Shown: positions 15,994-23,795 of the stretch, in pieces
How the letters are laid out: each line of letters begins with the position of its first letter
Numbering within the stretch: position 1 is the first letter of the stretch
Assembly (NCBI RefSeq): GCF_014196495.1
Contig: NZ_JACIDT010000009.1
Location: 154,140-218,139, forward strand
Reading direction: 5' to 3'
Origin: Sphingobium jiangsuense
GTDB lineage: Bacteria; Pseudomonadota; Alphaproteobacteria; Sphingomonadales; Sphingomonadaceae
DNA: 64,000 nt
The notes under the pieces: model-generated
Told to the model about the DNA's origin: nothing
What the model saw: the letters and a program-made list of their open reading frames with translations, nothing else
Database searches by the model: none
Made by a program: the position numbers and the translations under genes

Positions 15994-17181
15994 CTAGCCA
16001 GCCTGATGTCCGCCCTTGGCCGCCCATAGCAGGATGGCCGCCGCGCATCCGACAAGGCAGGCGGCGATGGTGATCGCCAGTCCCGCGCCGCCGCCCCAGC
16101 CCAGCGAACTGGCGATCCACGAGGCGAGCGTGCCCGCCGCGAAGGTCGCGCCGCCGAACAGCGCGGATGCCGCGCCGGATCGCGTGGCGTCCACCGCCAG
16201 CGCTCCCGCCAGCGTATTGGCCTGCACCACCGCCACGCTCGATATGACGAGGAACAGCAGCAGCAGCAGCGTCCACAGCCCGCCCGCCCGCGTCAGCGCG
16301 AACAGCGTGAAGGCGATGGCGAGCAGGATGGCGTTGCGCGCCGACCCGCGCAGCATCCGGTCCGGCGAGCGGCTTTTCAGCAGGATGCGGTTCAATTGGT
16401 TCGCCGCGACCAGCCCGATCGCGTTGAGCGCGAAGAGCAGCCCGAAATGGGTGCGGCTGACGCCATAATCCTCCATCAGCACGGCGGGCGAGGTGGCGAT
16501 ATAGGCGAACATGCAGGCGCTGTTGCACGACGCGGCCAGCAGATTGCCGAGGAACAGCCGGTTGCCGAGCAGCTGGCGGTAGGAGCGGAACGGATGCTCG
16601 CCCCGCGCCTGCGCGGCGGTGGCGGCGGAGCGGGTTTCGGCAAGGCGGAAGGCCGCCCCGGCGAGCAGCAGCACGCCGCCCGCCGCCATCGCGCCGAAGA
16701 TGGAGCGCCACGCGCCGAAGCTGATGACCAGATTGCCGAGGCTGGGCGCGAGGATCGGCGCCACCCCGCCAATCAGCGCGAGGAGGGAGAAGAGGCGCGC
16801 CGATTCCCGGTGATCCAGCTTGTCCCGCACCACCGCGCGCCCGGCCACCGTCACCGAGCAGGCCCCCAGCGCCTGAAGCAGTCGCGCGGCCATCAGCATC
16901 GCGAAATCCGGCGCGAGGCAGGCGGCGACCGATCCGGCGAGATAGAGCAGCAATCCCCCGATGATGAGCGGCTTGCGCCCCAGCCTGTCCGACAGGGGAC
17001 CGGCGATCAGCTGCCCCGCCGCCAGCCCGGCGAAGAAGATCGACACGCTCTGCCCGGCCTGCTGCGCGGTGATGCCGAGCTCCCCGGCGAGCTGGGGAAT
17101 GGCGGGCAGGTACATGTCGATGGACAGCGGGGCGAGCGCGCCGAAACCGGCGAGCAGCAGCACCTGGGTTCGGGTGAGCAT
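15994..17181 (-). CDS. MFS transporter, Bcr/CflA drug-resistance subfamily
   Basis: 395 aa, 12 predicted membrane helices. The N-terminal FGALAPLSIDMYLPAIPQLAGELG and the loop 2-3 motif GPLSDRLGRKPLIIGGLLLY are diagnostic of the Bcr/CflA (DHA1) proton-driven efflux group. It probably exports a toxic intermediate or unrelated drug. It is 14 bp downstream of the aromatic acid transporter gene on the same strand, consistent with co-transcription within the cluster. Confidence 0.92.
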   Translation of the reverse strand: MLTRTQVLLLAGFGALAPLSIDMYLPAIPQLAGELGITAQQAGQSVSIFFAGLAAGQLIAGPLSDRLGRKPLIIGGLLLYLAGSVAACLAPDFAMLMAARLLQALGACSVTVAGRAVVRDKLDHRESARLFSLLALIGGVAPILAPSLGNLVISFGAWRSIFGAMAAGGVLLLAGAAFRLAETRSAATAAQARGEHPFRSYRQLLGNRLFLGNLLAASCNSACMFAYIATSPAVLMEDYGVSRTHFGLLFALNAIGLVAANQLNRILLKSRSPDRMLRGSARNAILLAIAFTLFALTRAGGLWTLLLLLFLVISSVAVVQANTLAGALAVDATRSGAASALFGGATFAAGTLASWIASSLGWGGGAGLAITIAACLVGCAAAILLWAAKGGHQAG

Positions 17182-17195
17182 CGGGGTGGATCGTT

Positions 17196-18527
17196 TCAGA
17201 GGCCCGGCCGCCTGCCCGCGATCAGCGCGGCGAGCGCCAGCAGCACCGACCCCGCGACGAGGGAGAAGAAGCCCTGCGTGCCCAGCAGGCCGAGCGCCTG
17301 CGCGCCGGTCAGCGCGCCGAGTATGGCGCCGACCCGCCCCATGGTCGCGGACAGCCCGATCCCGCTCGCGCGCACCACGGAGGAGAAGCTGGCGGTGGCG
17401 AGCGCATAGAGCGACGTCAGCGTCCCGTTGAGCATATAGCCGCCGATCGCGATCAGCCCGTAGAAATAAACGGGCGGATAGCCGTGATCGGGCGTCGGCA
17501 GCGTGATCGCCAGCAGGATGAGGGCGGCGGCGCCACCGGCCAGATGCCCCCGCAGCACCCGGCCGACGCCATATTTGCCGGTGAGCAGACCGGCGAAGAA
17601 GATCCCGCCGATGCCCGCGATGCTCCAGATGAAGAGGGCGGTCCCGGCGACCTTCTGCGAAAAGCCTGCGCTGGAAAGCAGCGCGGGCAGCCAGCTCAGC
17701 ACCATGGTCATCGCCAGATAGGCGAAGAAGAAGGCCGTCAGCAGCGAAACCACCCGCGCCCGCTCGCCGGGGGCGAACAGCAGGCCGAAGCGATATTTCC
17801 CGGCCTTGCCCTCTTCCCGGTCGGCGGCGGGCGGTTCGGGCGCGGGCATGTCGAGCTTGCGCAGCAGATCCTCCAGCTGCTTCGCCTTACCGGGAAAGCG
17901 GATCAGATAGGCCGGGGATTCCGGCAGCGCCGCCAGCAGAATCGCGGCGGCGGCGATCGGCAGCAGGCCCGCGACGATGAACAGCATCTGCCAGCCGAAG
18001 GCGGGCAGGATCGTCATCCCGGCAAGCCCGGTCAGCGAAATGCCGAGCGGATGGCACAGCATGGCGAAGGACACGACCAGCCCGTGCCGCGCCTTCGGCA
18101 TGGTTTCGGTCAGCAGCGCCAGCACCGGGGGCAGGCATCCGCCCAGGCCGAGGCCGGCGATGAAGCGGATCACCGCCAGCTGCCCCGGCGTGTGCAGGAA
18201 GGCCATGACGAGCGTGGCGAGGCCGAACAGCACCGCGCCGCCCACGGCGGTCGGCTTGCGCCCGAAGCGGTCGCCCAGCAACCCGCCCAGCAGCGCGCCC
18301 GCGGCGGACCCGGCATAGCCCGCCGCCATCGCCGTGCCGAAGCTCGAAAGCGGCAGGCCCCAATCCTGCGCCAGCGTGGATACCGCGACGCTCAGCACCT
18401 GCGTGTCGATGCCGTCGATGACGTAGAGCAGCAGCACCAGGAAGAGGATGCGCAGCTGCATCCTGCCGAAGCCGGATACGGAAAGCCCGCGCGGCGCGGG
18501 GAGCATGGTTTCGACGGGGCCTGACAC
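17196..18527 (-). CDS. MFS transporter, aromatic acid:H+ symporter (AAHS) type
   Basis: 443 aa, 12 predicted helices. Helix 1 carries DGIDTQ, equivalent to the acidic DGxD motif required in PcaK-type transporters, and loop 2-3 carries GDRFGRKP. A charged central loop (about residues 215-245) separates the two halves. Likely role: proton-coupled uptake of an aromatic acid into the cell, feeding the adjacent oxygenases. Transcribed leftward together with the DoxX-like and Rieske genes upstream (gap of 87 bp to the DoxX-like gene). Confidence 0.92.
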   Translation of the reverse strand: MSGPVETMLPAPRGLSVSGFGRMQLRILFLVLLLYVIDGIDTQVLSVAVSTLAQDWGLPLSSFGTAMAAGYAGSAAGALLGGLLGDRFGRKPTAVGGAVLFGLATLVMAFLHTPGQLAVIRFIAGLGLGGCLPPVLALLTETMPKARHGLVVSFAMLCHPLGISLTGLAGMTILPAFGWQMLFIVAGLLPIAAAAILLAALPESPAYLIRFPGKAKQLEDLLRKLDMPAPEPPAADREEGKAGKYRFGLLFAPGERARVVSLLTAFFFAYLAMTMVLSWLPALLSSAGFSQKVAGTALFIWSIAGIGGIFFAGLLTGKYGVGRVLRGHLAGGAAALILLAITLPTPDHGYPPVYFYGLIAIGGYMLNGTLTSLYALATASFSSVVRASGIGLSATMGRVGAILGALTGAQALGLLGTQGFFSLVAGSVLLALAALIAGRRPGL

Positions 18528-18614
18528 TTGGTTTTCCTCTCGACTTTTCGCACTCGCTTCGGCTGGCGGCGGCGCGGCGGGCTTCGCCTCTGTCCGCGCC
18601 GTCGGCCGCGATGA

Positions 18615-19055
18615 TCAGGCCCGGTGGAGCACGATGTCGCGCACGTCCTGCGCCGTGGTCATCCGGGGCCGGCTGTGCATCGCGAAGATCGGCAGATAAT
18701 TGGGCAGATGCGCCAGCATCAGCGCGAACTGGGGCACCGCCAGCAGCATCGCGAATATCCATGTCTCCGCCGTGCCGATCAGCACGATGTCGGCATAGAG
18801 GATCACCACCGTCAGCGGCAGCATCAGCAGCAGCGAGAACGGAACGAAGCGGTTCGCCAGCAGCAGCACTCCCGCCGCGATCTCGACGAATTTGACGATT
18901 TCGAACAGGCCGGAAAAGACCAGTCCGTCCATCAGGCGGTTGGCGGTTTCCTGCGTCGGGGGCGTGATCGGGATCCAGTGGAACCAGAAGTTCAACCCGT
19001 TGGCCAGCAGGAACAGCCCCAGAAAAACGCGGAGGACAATTTCCAGCACTCTCAT
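18615..19055 (-). CDS. DoxX-like membrane protein (copy 4)
   Basis: 146 aa from ATG 19055 with GGAGAAG upstream; the longer frame to 19136 would overlap the Rieske gene. Four predicted helices, with LGLFLLANGLNFWFHWIPI and SGLFEIVKFVEIAAGVLLLANRFVPFSL matching the DoxX signature and APNYLPI-like ending HLPNYLPIFAMH. It lies between the Rieske oxygenase and the AAHS transporter in a leftward operon. Together with copies 1-3 this makes four DoxX-like proteins in 12 kb, each next to an oxygenase or NTF2-like gene. Confidence 0.87.
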   Translation of the reverse strand: MRVLEIVLRVFLGLFLLANGLNFWFHWIPITPPTQETANRLMDGLVFSGLFEIVKFVEIAAGVLLLANRFVPFSLLLMLPLTVVILYADIVLIGTAETWIFAMLLAVPQFALMLAHLPNYLPIFAMHSRPRMTTAQDVRDIVLHRA

Positions 19056-19092
19056 CTTCTTCTCCGTCGTTCTTTCCCGTTGCCTGTCGCGG

Positions 19093-20325
19093 TCACAGGG
19101 CTTTCCAGTCCTCGCTGTCGAGGACGACGCGATCATAGGACAGCGCGTGGCTGATGTCCTGAATATCGGATGCCTGCGGCGGCGACCCGTCCTGATGCTT
19201 CTTCACCGCGGTCAGCAGCATCTGGCGCAGCCGCATGACCGCGATATCCGCCGCCACCAGATTTTCCTCGCCGCGATCCCATTCCCGATCGTTGAGCGAC
19301 ATCGCCATCGCGACGTCCTCGAATTCGATCGCGTCGAAGCCGCTCCAGCTCGTCGTCGCCATCGCCGCGCGGTTCTGGCCCATGTCGTGCGGCCAGCTCA
19401 TCGTGACCTCGCAGCTCTTCTCGTCATAGCGGGGGCCGTTGAAGCCCAGGAAGGCGCGCATCCAGTCGCGGTCCACCGGCTCGTCGCGGGTATAGGCGAT
19501 CTGGTAGGTCGCGGTTTCCTGATCGTTCATCGGCACCTCGATGATCGCGATCGCGAAGGCGAGATGGCCGGGGATGATCCGCATATTGGGCAGCATCACC
19601 GGCACCGCGCGGGCGTGGCGCGCGTCGTCGCGGCCCGGAATGCCGCGAAAGGCGACATAGCGATAGCCATAGTCGGTATCGACCACCTCATAGGTCGGGG
19701 CGAGGCTGTCCCATGCCGAGCTTTCGACCTCCTCGCCGCGCCGCGCCGCGCCCCAGCTGGGCCGGGCGTCGTTGGTGTGCAGCATGCCGACGTGCGAACT
19801 GTCGACGCCGCCTTCCCACAGGGCGAGATAATTGGCCTTGCTGTTGGCGCGGAAGAGGGTGCGGTGGTCGTCGGGCACCCTGTCGAAATCGAAGCGGCGC
19901 AGCGGCGGCTGCCGATCGGCGGGGCCGATATAGGTCCAGATCAGGCCGGACCGTTCCTCGACCGGATAGGCCTTGGCGCGCTTGCGCTCGCGATAGACGG
20001 CATTGTCGTGGTTCGGCGTTTCCATCACGCGCCCGTCCACCGCGAATTTCCAGCCATGATAGATGCAGCGCAGCCCGCATTCCTCGTTGCGCCCGAAGCT
20101 GAGGGAGACGCCGCGATGGAGGCAATGGTCGTCGAGCACGCCCACCTTGCCCTCGGTGTCGCGAAAGACGACGAGCCGTTCGCCCAGCAGCCAGGTGAGC
20201 AGCGGCGCGCCGTCCGCCTCCACCTGGGAGGAGAGCGCCACCGGGTGCCAATAGCCGCGCATGAAATCGCCCATCGGCGTTCCCTTGCCAACCTGGGTGA
20301 GAAGTCGATGCTGTTCGCTGTTCAT
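19093..20325 (-). CDS. Rieske non-haem iron oxygenase, phthalate 4,5-dioxygenase/VanA-type alpha subunit
   Basis: 410 aa from ATG 20325 (GAGGA upstream). The N-terminal Rieske centre is CLHRGVSLSFGRNEECGLRCIYHGWKF, with the C-x-H and C-x2-H ligands. The mononuclear iron site is seen in EGGVDSSHVGMLH (Asp, His-x4-His). PMGDFMRGYWHPVALSSQ near the N-terminus is typical of the phthalate 4,5-dioxygenase / aryl O-demethylase subgroup, which works with a single-chain reductase and no beta subunit or separate ferredoxin. The matching reductase is at 1484-2461. It heads the leftward operon Rieske - DoxX - AAHS - MFS behind operators at 20398 and 20436. Confidence 0.94.
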   Translation of the reverse strand: MNSEQHRLLTQVGKGTPMGDFMRGYWHPVALSSQVEADGAPLLTWLLGERLVVFRDTEGKVGVLDDHCLHRGVSLSFGRNEECGLRCIYHGWKFAVDGRVMETPNHDNAVYRERKRAKAYPVEERSGLIWTYIGPADRQPPLRRFDFDRVPDDHRTLFRANSKANYLALWEGGVDSSHVGMLHTNDARPSWGAARRGEEVESSAWDSLAPTYEVVDTDYGYRYVAFRGIPGRDDARHARAVPVMLPNMRIIPGHLAFAIAIIEVPMNDQETATYQIAYTRDEPVDRDWMRAFLGFNGPRYDEKSCEVTMSWPHDMGQNRAAMATTSWSGFDAIEFEDVAMAMSLNDREWDRGEENLVAADIAVMRLRQMLLTAVKKHQDGSPPQASDIQDISHALSYDRVVLDSEDWKAL

Positions 20326-20397
20326 GGAAATATCCTCGTCCTGACTGGGCCCGCGCCGCATGCCCGACGCGGCGGGGCCGACCTTATGCCCTCAATA

Positions 20398-20408
20398 TCG
20401 TCGGACAA
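20398..20408. promoter_or_regulatory. GntR/FCD-type operator, site 10
   Basis: TCGTCGGACAA, 73 bp upstream of the leftward Rieske gene in the divergent gap 20326-20653. Confidence 0.6.
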
Positions 20409-20435
20409 TCTTTCGTGTCAATCGAAATTGGATAA

Positions 20436-20446
20436 GTGTAGGATGA
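20436..20446. promoter_or_regulatory. Degenerate GntR/FCD-type operator, site 11
   Basis: GTGTAGGATGA keeps the left half and the centre but has AT for AC in the right half. It is 38 bp (start to start) from site 10, similar to the 36-bp spacing of sites 8 and 9, so it may be a weak cooperative site. Confidence 0.35.
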
Positions 20447-20557
20447 TAAGGCTTATGTCTGTGGTCGCGATTATTATGACGATAAATCAATATTTTATCA
20501 CGAAATTCAGGCATATGGAGCGGCTAAGCCGGTGCTTTTCACCACCAGAATTTTCGA

Positions 20558-20585
20558 TTGACATGAAATATTGTAGGACGATAAA
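20558..20585 (+). promoter_or_regulatory. Candidate promoter of the hydrolase/amidohydrolase/FAH operon
   Basis: TTGACA (20558-20563), 16 bp, GATAAA (20580-20585), with operator site 12 filling most of the spacer. Confidence 0.5.
20571..20581. promoter_or_regulatory. GntR/FCD-type operator, site 12
   Basis: TTGTAGGACGA, located between the -35 and -10 elements of the rightward promoter, a position that favours repression. Confidence 0.65.
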
Positions 20586-20653
20586 GTTCATTATCCAGAA
20601 CAGATGAGATGGCAGGCGCGCCCGCTGCCATCGGCACCCAGGAGGGGGTTTCC

Positions 20654-21478
20654 ATGAGTCAGTTACCGAGCAACTATGTCGACACGCTGGGCTATCGCAC
20701 CCATTATATCGAGGCGGGCGCGGGCAAGCCGCTGCTGCTGATCCATGGCGGCGGCGCCGGGGCGGACGCGCGCGGCAATTGGGAAAGGCTGTGCATGCCG
20801 CTGCTCGCCGGGGAGCGGCGCGTGATCGCCTATGACATGGTCGGCTTCGGTTCCGGCGACGCGCCCGATCCCGAAAATTTCGCCTATACGCCGGATGCGC
20901 GGGTAGACCAGCTCGTCGCGCTGATCGAGGCGCTCCAACTCGGCCCGGTCGATATCGTCGGCAATTCCATGGGCGGGCGCACCGCGCTCGCCACCGCGAT
21001 CCGGCGGCCCGATCTGGTCGGCGACATCGTGCTGATGGGGTCGGCGGGCCTCGACCGTTCGATGGGCGGCGCGCTCACCGCGCTGACCGAATATGATTTC
21101 ACCTATGCCGGGATGGAGCGGATCGTCCGCGCGCTCACCAACGACCGGTACGAGCCGGACCCGGCGATGGTGCGCTATCGCCTCGACCTGTCGGTGCAGC
21201 CCGCGCAGGCGAAGGCGTTCGGCGCGACGATGAAGATATTGAAGGAACGGCAGGGCCTGTGGATCGAGGATGAGGAGATCGCCGGCGTCAAGCACCGCAT
21301 CCTCGTCGTCAACGGCAAGAACGACAAGGTCGTGCCGATCGCCCATGCCTATTGCTATCTGGAACTGCTGGAGAATTCGACCGGCGTGATCCTGCCGCAT
21401 TGCGGCCACTGGGCGATGATCGAGCACCCCGAAACCTTCGCCAATATCGTCAGCGCCTTTCTGGCGCGCAAATTCTGA
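20654..21478 (+). CDS. Alpha/beta hydrolase, meta-cleavage-product C-C hydrolase (BphD/HsaD/TesD-like)
   Basis: 274 aa from ATG 20654 (GGAGGGGG upstream). Oxyanion motif LLLIHGGGAGADARGNW, nucleophile elbow VGNSMGGRTAL (Ser), acid in VVNGKNDKVVP (Asp) and catalytic His in LPHCGHWAMIEHPE complete the triad and match the C-C bond hydrolases that act on 2-hydroxy-6-oxo-dienoates. It should split the product of an extradiol dioxygenase, most likely the one at 9218, into an acid and a 2-hydroxypentadienoate-type fragment. First gene of a tight rightward operon. A paralogue lies at 30705. Confidence 0.93.
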   Translation: MSQLPSNYVDTLGYRTHYIEAGAGKPLLLIHGGGAGADARGNWERLCMPLLAGERRVIAYDMVGFGSGDAPDPENFAYTPDARVDQLVALIEALQLGPVDIVGNSMGGRTALATAIRRPDLVGDIVLMGSAGLDRSMGGALTALTEYDFTYAGMERIVRALTNDRYEPDPAMVRYRLDLSVQPAQAKAFGATMKILKERQGLWIEDEEIAGVKHRILVVNGKNDKVVPIAHAYCYLELLENSTGVILPHCGHWAMIEHPETFANIVSAFLARKF

Positions 21479-21489
21479 GCGGCCCGGCC

Positions 21490-22368
21490 ATGATCTTCGA
21501 CACCCATGCCCATCTCGTCTGCGAGGACCGGCAGGCCTATCCGCCCAGGCCGCTGAGCGGGAAGCTCGCGCCGGGCGAGTTCGACCTGCCCAACAGCAAG
21601 GAACGCTTCCTTGCGCTGATGGACGCGAACGGCGTCGCCGCCGCCTGCGCGGTGCAGCGCGCGCATATCTATGGCTATGACAACAGCTATATCCTCGATT
21701 GCGCGGCGGAGCTGCCCGATCGCCTCCGCGCGGTCGTGGTGCTCAACTCGGCGGACCCGGCGACGCCTGCGCTGTTGCGCGATCTGGTGAAGCAGGGCGG
21801 CGCGGCGGGCGTGCGCTATGTCTCGCCCGGTTTCCCCTCCGCCTCGCTCGACTGGCTGGCGTCCGGCGAGGCGGCGGCGTCGTTCGCGGCGGCGGCCGAT
21901 CTCGGCATTCCGATCTGCATCCATGTGCTGCATGTGCAGCGCGAGGCGGTGCTGCCCGAAGTGCGGCGGCTGGCGGAGCGCTATGGCGAGGCCGCCTTCG
22001 TGATCGACCATGTGGGCGGCGCCCATCCGGCGGTGATCGAGCAGAAATGGCTGGGCGAGCAGGGCCTGCCGATCGGCGCGGAGTTCATCGAACCGGCGCT
22101 GGCGCTGGCCGACTGCGCCAATGTGACGATGAAGATGTCGACGATCAATTTCGAATGCACGCCGGATGCGCGGGCGTTCGTGCGCACGGTGGTCGGCCGC
22201 TTCGGGGCGGAGCGGGTGATCTGGGGGTCGGACATCGGCCAGTCGCGCGGCGATTACGGCCATATGGTGGCGCAATTGCGCGATGCGGTGGCGGATCTGG
22301 AACCGGATGCGCGCGAAGCGGTGCTCTATCGCAACGCCGCCGCCCTTTATGCACCGGAAAGGAGTTGA
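21490..22368 (+). CDS. Amidohydrolase-2 family metal-dependent TIM-barrel hydrolase (LigI/4-sulfomuconolactonase-like)
   Basis: 292 aa from ATG 21490. The N-terminal FDTHAHLV supplies the HxH metal motif, and later strands carry IPICIHVLHVQ, AAFVIDHVGGAHP and the C-terminal VIWGSDIGQSRGDY Asp. This layout is the amidohydrolase-related group that includes 2-pyrone-4,6-dicarboxylate lactonase, aminocarboxymuconate-semialdehyde decarboxylase and 4-sulfomuconolactone hydrolase. It probably hydrolyses a lactone or C-C bond in the lower pathway. It begins 12 bp after the C-C hydrolase and is followed by an FAH-family gene after 4 bp, so the three are one operon. Confidence 0.88.
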   Translation: MIFDTHAHLVCEDRQAYPPRPLSGKLAPGEFDLPNSKERFLALMDANGVAAACAVQRAHIYGYDNSYILDCAAELPDRLRAVVVLNSADPATPALLRDLVKQGGAAGVRYVSPGFPSASLDWLASGEAAASFAAAADLGIPICIHVLHVQREAVLPEVRRLAERYGEAAFVIDHVGGAHPAVIEQKWLGEQGLPIGAEFIEPALALADCANVTMKMSTINFECTPDARAFVRTVVGRFGAERVIWGSDIGQSRGDYGHMVAQLRDAVADLEPDAREAVLYRNAAALYAPERS

Positions 22369-22372
22369 GATC

Positions 22373-23245
22373 ATGCGGCTATGTCGGTTTTCCTATGAGG
22401 ACAGCGTGCGCAGCGGCGTCGTCGTCGGCGACGGCGTGCGGCCGCTCGGCGACCTGCTGCCGCGATTGGCGGCGAACGCGGCGGCGGGTGACATGCGGGC
22501 GGTGCTGGAAGGCGGGCCGGGCCTGCTCGACGCGCTGCGCGCCGCCCTTGCCGCTGACGGCGGCGCGGCGATCCCGCTCGACGCGGTGAGGCTGCTCGCG
22601 CCGATCGCCAATCCGTCGAAGATCATTTGCAGCTGGGTCAATTATCTCAACCCGGCGATGGCGAAGCTGCCGGACTCGCCGATCTTCTTTTCCAAATATG
22701 ACAGCGCGATCATCGGCGACGGCGAGGCGATCCGGCTGCCCAGGGCGGGCAGTGACATCGTGGTCGAGCCGGAAATGACCGTGGTGATCGGCAAGCCGGG
22801 GCGGGAGATCAGCGAGGCGGACGCGATGGCCCATGTCGGCGGCTACACCATCGTCAACGACGTGACCGCGTTCAGCCACCGCCTCCAGATCCTCGTCGGC
22901 GCGACCGGCCCCTATATGATGGCCAAGACCTTCGACACCTTCGCGCCGATGGGGCCATGGCTGACGACGGCGGACGAGATCGCCGATCCGCATGCTCTGG
23001 AGGTGCGCCAATATCTCAACGGCGAGTTGAGGACGCATGCCAATACATCGGGCGCGGTGTTCAGGATACCGGCGCTGATCAGCTATCTCTCGAACTTCTT
23101 CGAGCTGCGGCCGGGCGACATCATCCTCACCGGATCGCCGCCGCCCGACAGCGGCAAGCCCGATTTTCTGACTGAAGGCGACGAGGTCAGGATCGAGATC
23201 GAGGGGCTGGGCGTGCTGCGCAATCCGGTCGTGGCCGCCGCGTGA
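22373..23245 (+). CDS. Fumarylacetoacetate hydrolase (FAH) family enzyme
   Basis: 290 aa from ATG 22373 (AAAGGAG upstream). The C-terminal two-thirds is the FAH fold: SKYDSAIIGDGEAIRLP, the acidic metal-binding VVEPEMTVVIGK, GGYTIVNDVTA with its metal Asp, and the C-terminal GDIILTGSPPPDSG. The family contains acylpyruvases, hydratases and 2-hydroxyhepta-2,4-diene-1,7-dioate isomerases, all acting on 2-oxo acids near the end of meta-cleavage pathways. It probably processes the dienoate product of the two preceding enzymes; the precise reaction cannot be told. The N-terminal ~90 residues are a family-specific cap. Confidence 0.9.
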   Translation: MRLCRFSYEDSVRSGVVVGDGVRPLGDLLPRLAANAAAGDMRAVLEGGPGLLDALRAALAADGGAAIPLDAVRLLAPIANPSKIICSWVNYLNPAMAKLPDSPIFFSKYDSAIIGDGEAIRLPRAGSDIVVEPEMTVVIGKPGREISEADAMAHVGGYTIVNDVTAFSHRLQILVGATGPYMMAKTFDTFAPMGPWLTTADEIADPHALEVRQYLNGELRTHANTSGAVFRIPALISYLSNFFELRPGDIILTGSPPPDSGKPDFLTEGDEVRIEIEGLGVLRNPVVAAA

Positions 23246-23258
23246 CCGGGCAGGCGCG

Positions 23259-23762
23259 ATGAACCCTGCGCAGAAGCGGCAGATCCGCAATGAGATGATC
23301 GCGGGCGCGGCCGTCAACGCGGCGCTCAGCCTTGCCGCCGCCTGGCTGGTGTTCGGCGGCATGGACAGCGTGCCCTATTGCTGCGCGGTCGCGTCGCTGG
23401 CGGTCGACGCCGCGCCCCATGGCTTCGCCATATCCTTCATGGCGACGCTGGTGCCCTCGCTGTTCGTGCTGGGCCGCATCCGCAAGGGTCGGGTCGAGGG
23501 ATGCCCGCCCGCCGCCGCCCTGCTGCCCGGCATACGCGGGCGGATAGCGGCACGGGCCATCGCCGCGGGCGGCATCGGCGGGCTGGCGGGCATCAGTGCG
23601 CATCTCGCCATGGTGGGAGTGGCGCCGCCGCACTGGCCGCTGGCCGCCGTGCTGCTGTTCAAGCCGGTCTATGGCGTGGCGGTGAGCCTGATCGCGACCG
23701 GCATCGCGCTGCGCCTGCTGTTCGCCCGGCTTTCGGCTGCCGCGCCGGGGACGGGGCGATGA
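23259..23762 (+). CDS. Small multi-pass membrane protein of unknown function
   Basis: 167 aa, Ala/Gly-rich, with about four hydrophobic segments (near 14-34, 48-73, 95-120 and 125-155). No family motif is recognised. The start ATG 23259 is 13 bp after the FAH stop, so it is probably in the same operon, and it precedes the MFS transporter gene. Codon use is like its neighbours. A membrane role in transport or envelope maintenance is possible but there is no specific evidence. Confidence 0.65.
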   Translation: MNPAQKRQIRNEMIAGAAVNAALSLAAAWLVFGGMDSVPYCCAVASLAVDAAPHGFAISFMATLVPSLFVLGRIRKGRVEGCPPAAALLPGIRGRIAARAIAAGGIGGLAGISAHLAMVGVAPPHWPLAAVLLFKPVYGVAVSLIATGIALRLLFARLSAAAPGTGR

Positions 23763-23795
23763 ACGCTTGATCCCGGCTTTTCCCGTCGCCGCCGC

